A DNA stretch of 64,000 nt from Pectinatus frisingensis (GCF_015732285.1 NZ_WIQU01000054.1:62001-126000); one strand, 5' to 3'. Shown: positions 16,865 through 29,009, counted from the first letter of the stretch. Made by a program: numbers and translations. The notes: a model not told the origin generated them from the sequence alone.

Positions 16865-17567
16865 GGATTTGCATAAATCATTTGGATCTGCCGAAATTCT
16901 TAAGGGCATTAATTTAAATGTTGCCAAAAGGGAAGTTGTAGTGATAATCGGACCATCCGGCTCGGGAAAGTCGACTTTATTGCGTTGTATGAACTACCTG
17001 GAAATTCCGACACATGGACAGATACTCATAGATGGAATGGATTTGCAAAAATCAGATATTAATAAAATCCGTTCAGAAATCGGCATGGTTTTTCAACGGT
17101 TTAATTTATTTCCGCATATGACGGTGCTGGATAATATTATGCTGGCGCCAATGAAAGTTCGTAATACAAAACGTGGTATCGCAAAAGCTGAGGCAATGGA
17201 ATTGCTGCAAAGAGTCGGACTGGAAAATAAAGCTGAAGCCTATCCTTCACAGCTCTCAGGAGGACAACAGCAACGTGTTGCTATAGCACGGTCGCTGGCA
17301 ATGAAACCGAAGGTGATGCTATTCGATGAACCGACATCAGCCTTGGATCCGGAAATGGTTGGGGAAGTTTTGGATGTAATGCGTAATTTGGCCAAAGAGG
17401 GTATGACCATGGTCGTTGTCACACATGAAATGGGTTTTGCCCGTGAGGTGGGTACTCGGCTGTTATTTGTTGATGATGGACGGATCGTAGAAGAAGGTTT
17501 GCCACGCAGTGTTTTTGAAGCACCTAAAGAAGAACGGACAAAGCTGTTTTTATCTAAAGTACTGTGA
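16851..17567 (+). CDS. Amino-acid ABC transporter ATP-binding protein (GlnQ type)
   Basis: 238 residues. Walker [11 protein letters not shown]-loop [13 protein letters not shown], signature LSGGQQQR, Walker [15 protein letters not shown] and H-loop VVTHE are all present. It drives uptake by the permease encoded upstream and completes a binding protein-permease-ATPase operon in the usual order. A hairpin follows at 17584-17610. Confidence 0.95.
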   Translation: MIEVKDLHKSFGSAEILKGINLNVAKREVVVIIGPSGSGKSTLLRCMNYLEIPTHGQILIDGMDLQKSDINKIRSEIGMVFQRFNLFPHMTVLDNIMLAPMKVRNTKRGIAKAEAMELLQRVGLENKAEAYPSQLSGGQQQRVAIARSLAMKPKVMLFDEPTSALDPEMVGEVLDVMRNLAKEGMTMVVVTHEMGFAREVGTRLLFVDDGRIVEEGLPRSVFEAPKEERTKLFLSKVL

Positions 17568-17583
17568 TGATTGTATATATATA

Positions 17584-17610
17584 AATTTGCTGCTTATAAA
17601 AGCAGCAAAT
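17584..17610 (+). terminator. Perfect hairpin after the ABC transporter operon
   Basis: ATTTGCTGCTT-ATAAA-AGCAGCAAAT forms a near-perfect 10-11 bp stem, but the 3' flank is GTATAT rather than a T-run, so termination may be weak. Confidence 0.5.
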
Positions 17611-17647
17611 GTATATATTGTGATACGCCAGGATACGTGTTAATAAA

Positions 17648-17668
17648 AACACTTATTAAATAAGTGTT
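17648..17668. repeat. Perfect 10-bp inverted repeat abutting the str operon promoter
   Basis: AACACTTATT-A-AATAAGTGTT. The right arm supplies the first TT of the TTGACA -35 box at 17667, an operator-like arrangement. Confidence 0.6.
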
Positions 17669-17695
17669 GACATAGGTTTTTAGGCATGATAATAT
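17667..17695 (+). promoter_or_regulatory. Promoter of rplGB-rpsL-rpsG-fusA-tuf
   Basis: Consensus TTGACA (17667-17672), 17-base spacer, TAATAT (17690-17695), about 45 nt before rplGB. Confidence 0.82.
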
Positions 17696-17739
17696 ATATG
17701 AGTATCTGAAACTGCGGTAATGTTACAGGAGTGATATTA

Positions 17740-17985
17740 ATGCTGGAGAAACTAAGAAATGCGAAACATGTTATTGGAATAAAGCAGGTCACAAAAGCGG
17801 TCAATAATGGTTTAGCAAAGTATGTTTTTTTAGCTGATGACGCAGATGACAGGATCCTTAATCCACTGAAAACTTTATGTGCAGGCAAAGAAATACAAGT
17901 GGTAACGGGAGCTACGATGGCAGAACTTGGTAAGGCCTGCTCAATTGAAGTCGGCGCTGCAGCAGCAGCTATAATAAACAAGTAA
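17740..17985 (+). CDS. rplGB: L7Ae/L30e-family kink-turn RNA-binding protein (YbxF-like)
   Basis: 81 residues. KHVIGIKQVTKAVNNGLAKYVFLADDAD and the following VVTGATMAELGKACSIEVGAA match the L7Ae fold of Bacillus YbxF (also called RplGB), which is about 82 residues and also precedes rpsL. Family members bind kink-turn RNA. AGGAG at 17727-17731 supports ATG 17740 over the in-frame GTG at 17731. First gene of the str operon. Confidence 0.88.
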   Translation: MLEKLRNAKHVIGIKQVTKAVNNGLAKYVFLADDADDRILNPLKTLCAGKEIQVVTGATMAELGKACSIEVGAAAAAIINK

Positions 17986-18036
17986 TTGCCGATATACCCG
18001 GTTTTGGGTGTTATCTTTTAGGAAGGAGGTGCATGT

Positions 18037-18414
18037 ATGCCTACAATCAATCAGCTGATAAGAAAAAGCAGACAGAGCTTGCAGGAAAAATCTACGGCTC
18101 CGGCACTTAAAAACTGTCCGCAGAAACGTGGCGTTTGCACTAGGGTTTATACAACAACCCCGAAAAAGCCTAACTCCGCATTGCGTAAAGTTGCCCGTGT
18201 CCGTTTAACTAATAGTATCGAAGTTACGGCATATATACCTGGTATTGGACATAATCTACAAGAACATAGTGTTGTACTAATTCGTGGCGGTCGTGTAAAA
18301 GATTTACCGGGTGTTCGTTATCATATTATTCGTGGATCTCTTGATACTGCAGGAGTTCAAGATCGCGCACAGGGAAGAAGTAAATACGGTGCAAAACGCA
18401 GTAAGAAAAAATAA
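18037..18414 (+). CDS. rpsL: 30S ribosomal protein S12
   Basis: 125 residues with the near-invariant [17 protein letters not shown] and [13 protein letters not shown] loops that line the decoding centre. Lys at the TPKKPNS and GRVKDLP sites is the streptomycin-sensitive state. AAGGAGGTG precedes ATG. Confidence 0.99.
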   Translation: MPTINQLIRKSRQSLQEKSTAPALKNCPQKRGVCTRVYTTTPKKPNSALRKVARVRLTNSIEVTAYIPGIGHNLQEHSVVLIRGGRVKDLPGVRYHIIRGSLDTAGVQDRAQGRSKYGAKRSKKK

Positions 18415-18445
18415 CTTAAATGTTTAATAATAAGGAGGGACATAG

Positions 18446-18916
<471 letters not shown>

Positions 18917-18940
18917 TTAATATAACAAGGGGCGATGTAA

Positions 18941-21019
18941 GTGGCTAGAGAGTTTTCACTTGAAAAAACTCGCAATATCGGTATCATAGCACATATAGAT
19001 GCCGGCAAAACCACTACGACCGAACGTATATTGTATTATACCGGGATAGTGCATAAAATTGGTGAAGTTCATGATGGCGCAGCTACCATGGACTGGATGG
19101 CTCAAGAACAAGAAAGAGGTATAACAATTACCTCGGCTGCAACAACTTGTCATTGGAAGGAACATCGCATCAATATTATTGATACACCCGGACACGTGGA
19201 CTTCACTGTTGAAGTCGAACGTTCATTGAAAGTGCTTGATGGAGCAGTAACAGTCCTTTCTGGTAAAAGTGGTGTTGAACCGCAGTCAGAAACTGTTTGG
19301 CGCCAAGCTGAACGTTACAATGTACCGCGTATGGTTTATGTTAACAAAATGGATATCGTTGGTGCAGATTTTTACAATGTTATCCAAATGATGATAGACA
19401 GATTACATGCTAATCCGGTACCTATTCAAATACCTATCGGTGCTGAAGATGATTTTCGCGGCATGATTGATCTTATAAAAATGGAAGCTATTCTTTATGA
19501 AGATAAGGAAGGCAAACTGGAAACCTTTGGACCGATTCCGGCTGAACTGCAGGAAAAGGCTGAAGAATATCGGCAGAAGATGCTCGACGTCATAGCAGAA
19601 ACTGATGATGATCTCATGATGAAATATCTTGAGGGTGAAGAAATTTCTGAAGAAGAAATAAAGAAAGTAATCAGAAAAGCTACGGTAGAATGTAAGATTT
19701 GTCCAGTAGTATGTGGTTCATCTTATAAAAATAAAGGCATACAGCCAATGCTGGATGCCGTTATCGATTTTATGCCATCACCACTTGATATACCACCTAT
19801 TAAAGGTATCAATCCTGATACGGATGAAGAAGCTCACCGTGAAGCTGATGATGAAGAACCATTTTCTGCGTTGGCATTTAAAATTATGGCTGATCCATTT
19901 GTCGGTAAATTGGCTTTCTTCCGTGTATATTCCGGTACATTATCAGCGGGATCTTACGTATATAATTCCACTAAAGATAAGAAAGAACGTATTGGACGTA
20001 TATTACAGATGCATGCTAATCATCGCAGAGAGCTTGATGTTGTTTACAGTGGTGATATTGCAGCGGCTGTCGGACTTAAAGATACCACCACCGGTGATAC
20101 GTTATGTGATGAAAAAAATCCTATAGTTCTTGAATCCATGGAATTTCCTGATCCGGTTATTTCCGTTGCTGTTGAACCGAAAACCAAGGCTGACCAGGAA
20201 AAAATGGGCATAGCTTTGCAGAAACTGGCGGAAGAAGATCCTACTTTCCGGGTAGCAACTGATCAGGAAACAGGGCAGACAATAATTTCCGGCATGGGTG
20301 AACTTCATTTGGAAATTATTGTAGACCGTATGCTTCGCGAATTTAAAGTTGAATGTACGGTTGGTAAACCGCAGGTCGCTTATCGTGAAACAATCAAAAA
20401 AGATGTTAAAGCCGAAGGTAAATTTATTCGTCAGTCTGGTGGTAAAGGGCAGTATGGTCATTGCTGGCTCGAACTTGTACCTCAAAAACCGGGTGAAGGT
20501 TTCTCCTTCGAAAGTAAAATCGTTGGTGGGGCCATCCCCAAGGAATATATTAACCCGATTGAAAATGGTGTCAAGGAAGCAATGGAAAATGGGGTAGTTG
20601 CCGGATATCCTATGGTTGACATCAAGGCTGTCGTTTATGACGGTTCTTACCATGAAGTCGATTCATCAGAAATGGCATTTAAGATTGCCGGCTCCATGGC
20701 ATTTAAAAGCGGGGCACAAAAAGCTGATCCTGTGCTTTTGGAACCATATGTTAAAGTTGAAGTTACGGTACCTGAGGAATATATGGGCGATGTAATCGGT
20801 GATTTGAATTCCCGGCGTGGACGCATTGAAGGAATGGAACCGCGCAATGGTGTGCAAGTTATCAATGGCATGGTACCACTTTCTGAAATGTTCGGTTATG
20901 CGACTGATTTGCGTTCCAGAACTCAAGGCCGCGGGAACTATTCAATGGAAGTATCTCATTATGAAGAAGTTCCTAAAAATATAGCAGATACTATTGTAGC
21001 AAAAAACAAAGGTGAATAA
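18941..21019 (+). CDS. fusA: Elongation factor G
   Basis: 692 residues, a five-domain translocase GTPase. [15 protein letters not shown] is G1, [16 protein letters not shown] is G3 and NKMD is G4. Starts with GTG after AAGGGGCGATG. It drives tRNA-mRNA translocation and, with RRF, ribosome recycling. A typical EF-G rather than a tetracycline-resistance paralogue, judged by position and close fit to the family. Confidence 0.99.
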   Translation: MAREFSLEKTRNIGIIAHIDAGKTTTTERILYYTGIVHKIGEVHDGAATMDWMAQEQERGITITSAATTCHWKEHRINIIDTPGHVDFTVEVERSLKVLDGAVTVLSGKSGVEPQSETVWRQAERYNVPRMVYVNKMDIVGADFYNVIQMMIDRLHANPVPIQIPIGAEDDFRGMIDLIKMEAILYEDKEGKLETFGPIPAELQEKAEEYRQKMLDVIAETDDDLMMKYLEGEEISEEEIKKVIRKATVECKICPVVCGSSYKNKGIQPMLDAVIDFMPSPLDIPPIKGINPDTDEEAHREADDEEPFSALAFKIMADPFVGKLAFFRVYSGTLSAGSYVYNSTKDKKERIGRILQMHANHRRELDVVYSGDIAAAVGLKDTTTGDTLCDEKNPIVLESMEFPDPVISVAVEPKTKADQEKMGIALQKLAEEDPTFRVATDQETGQTIISGMGELHLEIIVDRMLREFKVECTVGKPQVAYRETIKKDVKAEGKFIRQSGGKGQYGHCWLELVPQKPGEGFSFESKIVGGAIPKEYINPIENGVKEAMENGVVAGYPMVDIKAVVYDGSYHEVDSSEMAFKIAGSMAFKSGAQKADPVLLEPYVKVEVTVPEEYMGDVIGDLNSRRGRIEGMEPRNGVQVINGMVPLSEMFGYATDLRSRTQGRGNYSMEVSHYEEVPKNIADTIVAKNKGE

Positions 21020-21036
21020 GGGAGGAATTACTCACA

Positions 21037-22224
21037 ATGGCTAAACAAAAGTTTGAAAGAACTAAACCACATGTTAATATTGGTACTATCGGTCATGTTG
21101 ACCATGGTAAAACAACGCTTACCGCTGCTATCACAAAAGTTCTCTCCAAAAAAGGATTGGCTCAATTTGAAGATTATAGTATGATTGATAAGGCTCCGGA
21201 AGAACGTGAACGTGGTATTACAATCAATACGGCTCATGTAGAATACGAAACTGACAAAAGGCATTATGCGCATGTTGACTGCCCGGGCCATGCTGACTAT
21301 GTTAAAAACATGATCACTGGTGCCGCACAAATGGATGGCGCTATCTTAGTTGTTAGTGCTGCTGACGGTCCTATGCCGCAGACCCGTGAACATATTCTGC
21401 TTGCCCGTCAGGTTGGTGTGCCTGCTATGGTTGTATTTTTGAACAAAGCAGATCAGGTAGATGATCCGGAACTTTTGGAACTCGTTGAAATGGAAGTTCG
21501 TGAACTTCTTTCTTCTTATGATTTCCCTGGAGATGATATTCCTGTAATTACTGGTTCCGCTTTGAAAGCGCTTGAAGGTGATCCAGAAGCAGAAAAGAAA
21601 ATTCTTGAACTTATGGATGCTGTAGACGATTATATTCCTACACCTGTACGTGATACAGATAAACCTTTCTTGATGCCGGTTGAAGATGTATTCACCATTA
21701 CTGGACGTGGTACTGTTGCTACAGGCCGTGTTGAACGTGGTGAATTGAAACTGAATGACGTAGTAGAAATCATTGGTTTGAGTGATGAAAGAAAATCTAC
21801 TACTGTAACTGGTATCGAAATGTTCCGTAAGAGCATGGACAATGCTGTTGCCGGTGATAATATAGGGGCTCTTCTGCGTGGTATTGACCGTGCAGAAATT
21901 GAACGTGGACAGGTTCTTGCTAAACCAGGAACAATTCATCCGCATACCAAGTTCAAAGCTCAGGTTTATGTACTTACAAAAGATGAAGGCGGACGTCATA
22001 CTCCGTTCTTTACGAATTATCGCCCTCAGTTTTATTTCCGTACAACCGATGTTACTGGTGTTGTTAAATTACCAGAAGGAACTGAAATGGTTATGCCTGG
22101 CGATAATATCGAAATGGATATTGAACTTATTACCCCGATTGCCATTGAAAAAGGTTTGCGCTTCGCTATTCGTGAAGGCGGCCATACTGTTGGTGCCGGG
22201 CGTGTAATTGAAATTGCTGAGTAA
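21037..22224 (+). CDS. tuf: Elongation factor Tu
   Basis: 395 residues with [18 protein letters not shown] (G1), [22 protein letters not shown] (spanning G3; only the key block is quoted) and NKAD (G4). Delivers aminoacyl-tRNA to the ribosome. Lys/Ala replace the more usual Lys/Cys at the NKCD site. Followed by a strong terminator separating it from the S10 operon. Confidence 0.99.
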   Translation: MAKQKFERTKPHVNIGTIGHVDHGKTTLTAAITKVLSKKGLAQFEDYSMIDKAPEERERGITINTAHVEYETDKRHYAHVDCPGHADYVKNMITGAAQMDGAILVVSAADGPMPQTREHILLARQVGVPAMVVFLNKADQVDDPELLELVEMEVRELLSSYDFPGDDIPVITGSALKALEGDPEAEKKILELMDAVDDYIPTPVRDTDKPFLMPVEDVFTITGRGTVATGRVERGELKLNDVVEIIGLSDERKSTTVTGIEMFRKSMDNAVAGDNIGALLRGIDRAEIERGQVLAKPGTIHPHTKFKAQVYVLTKDEGGRHTPFFTNYRPQFYFRTTDVTGVVKLPEGTEMVMPGDNIEMDIELITPIAIEKGLRFAIREGGHTVGAGRVIEIAE

Positions 22225-22237
22225 GCTGAACATGTAA

Positions 22238-22288
22238 AGTTTATATAAGGGCGGCGCTTCGCCGCCCTTATATAAAGCTTTTTTTTGT
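22238..22288 (+). terminator. Strong terminator after tuf
   Basis: TTTATATAAGGGCGGCG-CTT-CGCCGCCCTTATATAAA, a perfect 17-bp stem, followed by a long T-run. No canonical promoter was recognised in the 100 nt before rpsJ, so S10 transcription may rely on read-through or a weak promoter. Confidence 0.92.
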
Positions 22289-22387
22289 CTAATGCGATGA
22301 CGTGTTAGATTGCTCGCCATTTAGTGAGGTAACTAGCACAGAGAAATGTCTGGATCATGGAATCCGGGCGATAAGGAGGAAAATATT

Positions 22388-22699
22388 TTGTCCAAACAAC
22401 AAAAAATACGTATTCGTTTGAAGGCCTATGATCATAAATCACTTGATCAAAGCGCTGTTAAAATAGTTGAAACTGCTAAAAGAACGGGTGCCATGGTTTC
22501 TGGCCCTATTCCATTGCCTACCGAAAAAAATATTTATACAATTTTAAGATCTCCACACGTAAATAAAGATTCTCGGGAACAGTTTGAAATGAGAACCCAT
22601 AAACGCCTTATCGATATTTTAGAACCTACATCAAAAACTGTTGATGCTTTAATGCGTTTAGATTTACCAGCTGGCGTGGATATCGAAATTAAATTGTAA
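22388..22699 (+). CDS. rpsJ: 30S ribosomal protein S10
   Basis: 103 residues: [18 protein letters not shown] and [22 protein letters not shown] are S10 signatures; as NusE it also serves in antitermination. The start is TTG 22388, placed seven bases after AGGAGGA. The upstream in-frame ATG (22346) would put the ribosome-binding site inside the gene and add a foreign N-terminus. First gene of the S10 operon. Confidence 0.96.
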   Translation: MSKQQKIRIRLKAYDHKSLDQSAVKIVETAKRTGAMVSGPIPLPTEKNIYTILRSPHVNKDSREQFEMRTHKRLIDILEPTSKTVDALMRLDLPAGVDIEIKL

Positions 22700-22714
22700 T
22701 AGGAGGTGGCAAAA

Positions 22715-23359
22715 GTGATAAAAGCAATTTTAGGTAAAAAACTCGGCATGACACAGATTTTTACCGAAGAAGGCGGAGTAATACCTGTTACAGTGGTTGA
22801 ATCCGGTAAAAATGTCGTGCTTCAAAATAGAACAATGGAAAACGACGGATATAATGCGGTGCAAATTGGCTTTGGTGAAGTTAAGGAAAAGAAAGTAACA
22901 AAACCGTTAAAAGGACATTTTGCTAAATCTGGAGCAGATCCGGTTAAATTTATCCGTGAAGTTCGCTTAAATGATGCTTCTGAATATAACGTTGGTGATA
23001 CAATCGGCGTTGACATATTCGCTGAGGGCGATTTGGTAGATGTAGTTGGGACATCCAAGGGGAAAGGTTTTGCTGGTGCTATAAAACTTCATAACTTTGC
23101 CCGTGGACCGATGAAACATGGTTCCAAATCACATCGTGAACCTGGTTCTACTGGTGCTATGATCAGCGGACATGGTGGACGTGTGCTTAAAGGTAAGAAA
23201 TTACCTGGTCGTATGGGTACAAATCAGGTTACCATACAGCGGTTAAACATTGTACGTGTTGATAAAGAACGTAATCTTTTACTGATAAAGGGTGCTATTC
23301 CTGGACCCAAAGATAGTTTTGTAATGGTAAAAGAAACAGTTAAACCAAATAAAAAATAA
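22715..23359 (+). CDS. rplC: 50S ribosomal protein L3
   Basis: 214 residues with [11 protein letters not shown] and [17 protein letters not shown] plus [15 protein letters not shown]. The GTG at 22715 fits AGGAGGTGG better than the GTG at 22706, which overlaps it. Confidence 0.97.
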   Translation: MIKAILGKKLGMTQIFTEEGGVIPVTVVESGKNVVLQNRTMENDGYNAVQIGFGEVKEKKVTKPLKGHFAKSGADPVKFIREVRLNDASEYNVGDTIGVDIFAEGDLVDVVGTSKGKGFAGAIKLHNFARGPMKHGSKSHREPGSTGAMISGHGGRVLKGKKLPGRMGTNQVTIQRLNIVRVDKERNLLLIKGAIPGPKDSFVMVKETVKPNKK

Positions 23360-23383
23360 TTGGAAGGAGGATAAAAAGGGAAT

Positions 23384-24007
23384 ATGCCTACAGTAGAAGT
23401 ATTTAATATGACCGGACAAAAAGTCGGCGACATGGAACTGGCAGAAAATGTGTTCGGTGTTGAAATTAATGAAGGTCTTGTTCACCAGGCTGTTGTTATG
23501 CAGCTTGCATCGCAGCGTTTAGGCACACATGCCACTAAAACGAGAGGATTAGTACGTGGCGGCGGACGCAAACCGTGGAAACAAAAAGGCACGGGTCGTG
23601 CAAGAAGTGGCAGTACCCGTTCACCAATATGGGTCGGCGGCGGTACTGTTTTCGGACCGCATCCTCGTTCTTATGCTTTTTCTATGCCACGTAAACAGCG
23701 TCGCTTAGCTATAAAGTGTGCCCTTACTGACAAAGTTAACAGCAAAGATTTTGTTGTATTAGAAAATCTTGATTTTGCAGCACCGAAAACAAAAGATGTT
23801 GTAAAATTGCTCAGTGATTTCAGTGTGGAAGATAAGGCACTTATCATAACCGCTGATTTTGCTGAAAATGTGGAAAAATCTTCCCGTAATATTCCGGGTG
23901 TAAAAGCAATAAATTCTAATGGATTGAATGTTTATGATATATTGAATCATAATAAGCTTTTCATCACGAAAGATGCTATTACCCGCATTGAGGAGGTATT
24001 GGCATAA
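23384..24007 (+). CDS. rplD: 50S ribosomal protein L4
   Basis: 207 residues, with the exit-tunnel loop [20 protein letters not shown]. Its stop codon overlaps the rplW start (TAATG). Confidence 0.98.
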   Translation: MPTVEVFNMTGQKVGDMELAENVFGVEINEGLVHQAVVMQLASQRLGTHATKTRGLVRGGGRKPWKQKGTGRARSGSTRSPIWVGGGTVFGPHPRSYAFSMPRKQRRLAIKCALTDKVNSKDFVVLENLDFAAPKTKDVVKLLSDFSVEDKALIITADFAENVEKSSRNIPGVKAINSNGLNVYDILNHNKLFITKDAITRIEEVLA

Positions 24008-24288
24008 TGGACGCAAGAGATATCATCATAAAGCCGTTAGTAACTGAAAAATCTACTGACCTCATGGCTGAGGGCAAATATGTATTCAAGGTTGCCAAAA
24101 AGGCTAATAAAGTTGAAATCGGTAAAGCTGTTGAAGAAATTTTCAAAGTGAAAGTAACCGATGTAAATACGATTAACGTTACCGGTAAGGTAAAACGTAT
24201 GGGTCGCACCAGCGGAAAACGTTCCGATTATAAAAAGGCAATTGTGAAACTCGCAGCAGGAGAAACAATTGAATTCTTCGAAGCGTAA
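24007..24288 (+). CDS. rplW: 50S ribosomal protein L23
   Basis: 93 residues; [27 protein letters not shown] and [15 protein letters not shown] are L23 marks. It lies at the tunnel exit, a docking site for chaperones and SRP. Translationally coupled to rplD by a one-base overlap. Confidence 0.97.
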   Translation: MDARDIIIKPLVTEKSTDLMAEGKYVFKVAKKANKVEIGKAVEEIFKVKVTDVNTINVTGKVKRMGRTSGKRSDYKKAIVKLAAGETIEFFEA

Positions 24289-24312
24289 CTAGCAGAAAAG
24301 GAGGTAAATCAA

Positions 24313-25152
24313 GTGGCAATAAAAAAATTTAAACCGTATTCTCCAGGCAGGAGATTTATGACAGTTTCTTCTTTTGAAGAAATAACAGCAGATAAACCAG
24401 AAAAATCATTGGTGGAAAGTATAAAGAAAACAGGCGGCCGCAACATGCATGGTCGTTTAACAGTCAGACATCAAGGCGGCGGGCATAAACGTCTTTATCG
24501 TATAATTGATTTTAAACGCAATAAGGATTCTGTCCCGGCACGTGTAGCAACAATTGAATATGATCCTAATCGCAGTGCCCGCATAGCATTGTTAAATTAT
24601 GCAGATGGTGAAAAACGTTATATTTTAGCTCCTAATGGGTTGAAGGTAGGAGATACCATCGTATCAGGTCCGGATGCAGATATAAAAACGGGAAATGCAC
24701 TACCAATCGCTAATATTCCGGTAGGCTTAATGATCCATAATATTGAATTAAAGATTGGCAAGGGTGGACAGTTGGTTCGTTCAGCAGGGGCTGCAGCACA
24801 GCTGATGGCTAAAGAAGGAAATTATGCTTTGCTCCGTATGCCTTCCGGTGAAATTCGCAAGGTTCATATTAATTGCCGTGCAACAATCGGTCAGATTGGC
24901 AATCTTGAACATGAAAATATTTCTATTGGTAAGGCAGGCCGCTCACGTTGGCTTGGTATTCGTCCGGCTAATCGTGGTGTAGCGATGAACCCGAATGACC
25001 ATCCACATGGCGGTGGAGAAGGCAGAAGTCCTGTCGGACGCAAACATCCTGTTACTAAATGGGGCAAATGTGCCATGGGTGCTAAAACTCGTCGTAAAAA
25101 ACCATCAGATAAACTTATTGTTAAACGCCGCGTAAGCAAACGTGAAAAATAA
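24313..25152 (+). CDS. rplB: 50S ribosomal protein L2
   Basis: 279 residues with [19 protein letters not shown] and the [10 protein letters not shown] loop holding the conserved His near the peptidyl-transferase centre. GTG start after GGAGGTAAATCAA. Confidence 0.99.
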   Translation: MAIKKFKPYSPGRRFMTVSSFEEITADKPEKSLVESIKKTGGRNMHGRLTVRHQGGGHKRLYRIIDFKRNKDSVPARVATIEYDPNRSARIALLNYADGEKRYILAPNGLKVGDTIVSGPDADIKTGNALPIANIPVGLMIHNIELKIGKGGQLVRSAGAAAQLMAKEGNYALLRMPSGEIRKVHINCRATIGQIGNLEHENISIGKAGRSRWLGIRPANRGVAMNPNDHPHGGGEGRSPVGRKHPVTKWGKCAMGAKTRRKKPSDKLIVKRRVSKREK

Positions 25153-25210
25153 TAAACTGCAATGATAAGAAATATTATTTGCAGAAAGATGGTTGAAAGG
25201 AGGACATACT

Positions 25211-25492
25211 TTGTCAAGATCAGTAAAAAAGGGACCTTATGTTCACGAAAGTGTTATTAAGAAAATTGATGCCATGAATGAAACTAAAGAAAAAAAAGTT
25301 ATTAAAACATGGTCAAGAAGTTCAACAATTCTGCCGACATTTGTCGGTCATACAATTGCTGTACATGATGGACGCAAGCATGTACCTGTGTATATAACTG
25401 AAGATATGGTTGGACATAAATTAGGTGAATTTGCACCGACACGTACTTTTAAAGGACATTCCGGTGAAGAACGCAAAACCACTTTAAAATAA
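25211..25492 (+). CDS. rpsS: 30S ribosomal protein S19
   Basis: 93 residues from TTG 25211 (seven bases after AAAGGAGG): [18 protein letters not shown] and [17 protein letters not shown]. An upstream in-frame TTG (25193) would include the ribosome-binding site. Confidence 0.96.
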   Translation: MSRSVKKGPYVHESVIKKIDAMNETKEKKVIKTWSRSSTILPTFVGHTIAVHDGRKHVPVYITEDMVGHKLGEFAPTRTFKGHSGEERKTTLK

Positions 25493-25513
25493 TTGCCGAA
25501 AGGAGGAACTTTG

Positions 25514-25846
25514 GTGGAAGCTAAAGCAGTAGCAAAATATATCCGTATCGCTCCGCGCAAAGCTCGCGTGGTCATTGATCTCATTCGCGGCAAGAATGTG
25601 GCGGAAGCTTTTGCAATTTTAAAATTTACGCCTAAAGCAGGCGCTGATGTGGTAAATAAAGTCTTGAAATCGGCAGTAGCAAATGCTGAAAATAATTTTG
25701 ACATGAATGTTGATGCTCTTTATATAGCAGAAGCATATGTTGATCAAGGTCCTACGTTAAAACGCATTCATCCGCGTTCCCGCGGACAGGCGTTCAAAAT
25801 TTTGAAACGCACATCACATGTTACAGTAGTAGTTAAAGAAAAGTAA
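25514..25846 (+). CDS. rplV: 50S ribosomal protein L22
   Basis: 110 residues from GTG 25514: [20 protein letters not shown] and [21 protein letters not shown] 25511 is one codon earlier; spacing from AAAGGAGG favours the GTG. Confidence 0.95.
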   Translation: MEAKAVAKYIRIAPRKARVVIDLIRGKNVAEAFAILKFTPKAGADVVNKVLKSAVANAENNFDMNVDALYIAEAYVDQGPTLKRIHPRSRGQAFKILKRTSHVTVVVKEK

Positions 25847-25862
25847 AAAGGAGGCAATTACT

Positions 25863-26534
25863 TTGGGTCAGAAAGTTAATCCTAATGGAATGCGTATCGG
25901 TATCGTAAAAACCTGGGATGCAAAATGGTATGCTGATAAAGATTATGGAGCAAATTTATGTGAAGACATTAAAATTCGTGCTTTCTTAAAACAAAGTCTT
26001 TATCAAACAGGCGTATCAAAAATTGAAACTGAACGTTCCAAAAATCGTCTTAAGCTGACAATTCATACGGCAAAACCTGGTATGGTAATCGGCCGTGGTG
26101 GTTCAGGGATTGAACAGATAAAAAATAGTTTGAAAAAGTTAACGACAAAGCATATTGATATCAATATTGCTGAAATCAAACAGCCGGATATGGATGCAAC
26201 ACTTGTTGCTGAGAATATCGCGTCACAGCTGGAACGTCGTATCGCTTTTCGCCGTGCAATGAAGCAGTCTGTTGGGCGCACGATTCGCATGGGTGCTAAA
26301 GGCATAAAAGTTACAGTCGGCGGACGTTTAGGCGGTGCTGAAATAGCAAGACGCGAATCTTATCGTGAAGGAAGTATCCCACTTCATACGTTGAGAGCAG
26401 ACATTGATTATGGAACGGCTGAAGCACATACAACATATGGTCGTATCGGCGTAAAAGTATGGATATTTAAAGGCGAAATTCTTCCGGAAAAGAAACAACC
26501 TGTACAGGTTGCAGCTGAAGGGAGCGAAGCCTAA
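25863..26534 (+). CDS. rpsC: 30S ribosomal protein S3
   Basis: 223 residues: [21 protein letters not shown], the KH domain loop [15 protein letters not shown], and [13 protein letters not shown]. Part of the mRNA entry helicase. TTG start after AGGAGG; the stop overlaps rplP (TAATG). Confidence 0.98.
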   Translation: MGQKVNPNGMRIGIVKTWDAKWYADKDYGANLCEDIKIRAFLKQSLYQTGVSKIETERSKNRLKLTIHTAKPGMVIGRGGSGIEQIKNSLKKLTTKHIDINIAEIKQPDMDATLVAENIASQLERRIAFRRAMKQSVGRTIRMGAKGIKVTVGGRLGGAEIARRESYREGSIPLHTLRADIDYGTAEAHTTYGRIGVKVWIFKGEILPEKKQPVQVAAEGSEA

Positions 26535-26974
26535 TGTTAATTCCAAAGAGAACAAAATTCCGTAAACAGTTCCGTGGTAATATGCGTGGGAAAGCTCATC
26601 GCGGCAATAAGGTATCGCATGGCGAATATGGCCTTCAGGCATTAGAAGCAGCATGGATTACCAATCGTCAGATAGAAGCAGCTCGTATTGCAATGACACG
26701 TTACATTAAACGTGGTGGACAGGTTTGGATAAAGATTTTCCCGGATAAGCCAGTTACAGCAAAACCTGCTGAAACTCGTATGGGTAGTGGTAAGGGCTCA
26801 CCGGAATACTGGGTAGCAGTAGTAAAACCGGGCCGCATCATGTTTGAAATGGGCGGTGTAACTGAAGAAACGGCAAGAGAAGCTATGCGTCTTGCCGGGC
26901 ATAAGTTGCCAATAAAGACGAAGTTTATAAAACGTGCAGATCAGCAAGAGGGCGGTGAAGTAAATGAAGGTTAA
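26534..26974 (+). CDS. rplP: 50S ribosomal protein L16
   Basis: 146 residues beginning [15 protein letters not shown], with [20 protein letters not shown] and [19 protein letters not shown]. Contacts the A- and P-site tRNA elbows. Overlaps rpmC by 11 nt. Confidence 0.98.
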   Translation: MLIPKRTKFRKQFRGNMRGKAHRGNKVSHGEYGLQALEAAWITNRQIEAARIAMTRYIKRGGQVWIKIFPDKPVTAKPAETRMGSGKGSPEYWVAVVKPGRIMFEMGGVTEETAREAMRLAGHKLPIKTKFIKRADQQEGGEVNEG

Positions 26975-27164
26975 AGATATACGTGATATGAGTGACGGTG
27001 AACTTAACCAGAAACTTGCTTCACTTAAAGAAGAGCTTTTTAATCTGAGATTTCAGTTGGCTACCGGTCAGCTGGAAAATCCGATGCGTATCAAAAGCAT
27101 CAAAAAGACAATCGCTCGTATTAAAACGATTCAGCGTGAGCAGGAATTAAATGCAAATGCTTAA
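26964..27164 (+). CDS. rpmC: 50S ribosomal protein L29
   Basis: 66 residues, a helical hairpin: [23 protein letters not shown] (quoted in part) and [18 protein letters not shown]. It starts inside the rplP 3' end; AGAGGGCGGTG is its ribosome-binding region. Confidence 0.96.
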   Translation: MKVKDIRDMSDGELNQKLASLKEELFNLRFQLATGQLENPMRIKSIKKTIARIKTIQREQELNANA

Positions 27165-27198
27165 TGATGATGATATGCAGAAGGAAGGAGGCTCTTTT

Positions 27199-27456
27199 AT
27201 GAGTGAAAGAAATGAACGCAAGACCAAAATTGGTAAAGTTGTAAGTGATAAAATGGATAAAACCGTTGTGGTAGCTGTTGAAGACCTTGAACAACATGCA
27301 CTTTATAAAAAACTTATAAAAAAGACGGTTAAATTCAAGGCTCATGATGAAAATAACGATGCTCACATTGGCGATACCGTTTCTCTTATGGAAACACGTC
27401 CATTATCTAAAAGTAAATGCTGGAGAGTCGTTAAAATTCTTGAACGGGCGAAATAA
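27199..27456 (+). CDS. rpsQ: 30S ribosomal protein S17
   Basis: 85 residues from ATG 27199 (after AAGGAGG): [20 protein letters not shown] and [15 protein letters not shown] longer upstream frame (27151) lacks support. Confidence 0.97.
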   Translation: MSERNERKTKIGKVVSDKMDKTVVVAVEDLEQHALYKKLIKKTVKFKAHDENNDAHIGDTVSLMETRPLSKSKCWRVVKILERAK

Positions 27457-27493
27457 TTGAATACTAAGGATTTTAATAAGGGAGGTAAAGCAA

Positions 27494-27862
27494 TTGATCC
27501 AACAACAGACAATGCTCAATGTTGGTGATAACACTGGAGCTAAAGAAATCATGTGTATCCGTGTTATGGGAGGATCCTATCGTAAGTATGCCAACATCGG
27601 TGATATAATTGTCGCCGCAGTGAAATCTGCGTCTCCTGGTGGTATGGTGAAAAAAGGGGAGGTCGTTAGAGCTGTAATCGTGCGTTCTAAAAAGGGACTG
27701 AGAAGGCAAGACGGCTCTTATATCCGCTTTGATGAAAACGCAGCAGTTCTTATAAAAGATGATAAAACCCCGAAAGGAACTCGTATTTTTGGGCCTGTAG
27801 CCAGAGAATTGCGTGACAAAGACTTCATGAAAATCATCTCATTGGCTCCAGAAGTACTTTAA
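27494..27862 (+). CDS. rplN: 50S ribosomal protein L14
   Basis: 122 residues: [19 protein letters not shown] and [22 protein letters not shown] start after GGGAGG. First gene of the spc segment. Confidence 0.98.
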   Translation: MIQQQTMLNVGDNTGAKEIMCIRVMGGSYRKYANIGDIIVAAVKSASPGGMVKKGEVVRAVIVRSKKGLRRQDGSYIRFDENAAVLIKDDKTPKGTRIFGPVARELRDKDFMKIISLAPEVL

Positions 27863-27880
27863 TAATGAGGAGGTGCAGAA

Positions 27881-28213
27881 TTGTCACAGTATAAATTAAA
27901 GATAAAAAAAGGTGATACGGCAATCGTATTATCCGGTAAAGATAAGGGCAAGCAAGGTAAGGTTTTACAAGCACTGCCTAAAAAGAATAAGGTTGTAGTT
28001 GAAGGTATTAATAAAGTAAAACGTCATACAAAACCTAATCAAAATACTCCTAAAGGTGGAATTATTACTAAGGAAGCGCCGCTGTGTGCAGCTAAGGTTA
28101 TGGTTGTATGTCCGGCATGCTCCAAACCGACCCGTGTTGCAAAAAAAGACGTAGATGGAAAGATGGTTCGTGTATGCAAAAAATGCGGCGAACTTTTAGA
28201 CCAGGCAAAATAA
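27881..28213 (+). CDS. rplX: 50S ribosomal protein L24
   Basis: 110 residues: [20 protein letters not shown] (KOW motif), then [10 protein letters not shown] and CKKCGELLD, two CxxC pairs that may bind zinc. TTG start after GAGGAGGTG. Confidence 0.97.
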   Translation: MSQYKLKIKKGDTAIVLSGKDKGKQGKVLQALPKKNKVVVEGINKVKRHTKPNQNTPKGGIITKEAPLCAAKVMVVCPACSKPTRVAKKDVDGKMVRVCKKCGELLDQAK

Positions 28214-28234
28214 TAAGGGAAGGAGGCAATATTG

Positions 28235-28774
28235 GTGGATAGATTGCAGGAAAAATATTTAAAAGAAGTAGTTCCGGCTCTGACTGAAAAATTTGGTTAC
28301 AAAAATCCAATGCAGCTGCCTAAAGTAGAAAAAATAATCATTAATATGAGTGTTGGTGAAGCTGTAGGAAATTCAAAAGCACTTGACTCTGCTGTTGAAG
28401 ATTTAACCGTAATTGCAGGGCAGAAACCGATTCTTACCAGAGCTAAAAAGTCATTGGCTGCATGGAAATTGCGCGCTGGAATGCCAATAGGATGTAAAGT
28501 AACCATGCGCGGTACCCGTATGTATCAGTTTTTAGATAAATTTGTCAATATCGCATTGCCACGTGTACGTGATTTTCGTGGAGTAAGTGGTAAGGCTTTT
28601 GATGGTCGTGGTAATTATTCTGTAGGATTGAAAGAACAATTGATTTTCCCGGAAATCGAATATGATAAAATCGATAAAGTCCGTGGTATGAATATTATTG
28701 TTGTAACAACGGCTAAAACTGACGAAGAGGCTAAAGAACTTCTCCGCCTTTTGGGAATGCCGTTCAGTGCATAA
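28235..28774 (+). CDS. rplE: 50S ribosomal protein L5
   Basis: 179 residues. [19 protein letters not shown] aligns with the usual L5 start, so GTG 28235 is preferred to the TTG one codon upstream. [19 protein letters not shown] and [18 protein letters not shown] are further marks. Binds 5S rRNA. Confidence 0.97.
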   Translation: MDRLQEKYLKEVVPALTEKFGYKNPMQLPKVEKIIINMSVGEAVGNSKALDSAVEDLTVIAGQKPILTRAKKSLAAWKLRAGMPIGCKVTMRGTRMYQFLDKFVNIALPRVRDFRGVSGKAFDGRGNYSVGLKEQLIFPEIEYDKIDKVRGMNIIVVTTAKTDEEAKELLRLLGMPFSA

Positions 28775-28794
28775 AAAGAGGGGGTAAGTTTTTA

Positions 28795-28980
28795 ATGGCC
28801 AAAAAGGCACTCATTGAAAAATGGAGTAAAGAACCAAAATATAAAGTTCGCCAATATAATAGATGTAAAATTTGTGGCCGTCCGCACGGTTATATGCGTA
28901 AATTTGATATGTGCCGTATTTGTTTCAGAGAACAAAGCTATAAGGGTGCAATACCTGGCGTAACAAAAGCCAGCTGGTAA
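28795..28980 (+). CDS. rpsZ: 30S ribosomal protein S14, zinc-binding type
   Basis: 61 residues with [20 protein letters not shown], two CxxC pairs that hold zinc, the short C+ form of S14 typical of many Firmicutes. Confidence 0.98.
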   Translation: MAKKALIEKWSKEPKYKVRQYNRCKICGRPHGYMRKFDMCRICFREQSYKGAIPGVTKASW

Positions 28981-29009
28981 AGTTAGAAAGAAAGGAGGAT
29001 ATCGATTTT

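Noticed and set aside
20102-20653. 183-codon frame antisense to fusA
   Set aside because: A shadow of the strongly conserved EF-G coding frame; no start signal.
21346-21999. 217-codon frame antisense to tuf
   Set aside because: Long only because of codon bias in tuf; no ribosome-binding site or homology.
22346-22387. ATG extension of rpsJ
   Set aside because: It would put the strong AGGAGGA inside the coding region and add residues absent from S10 proteins.
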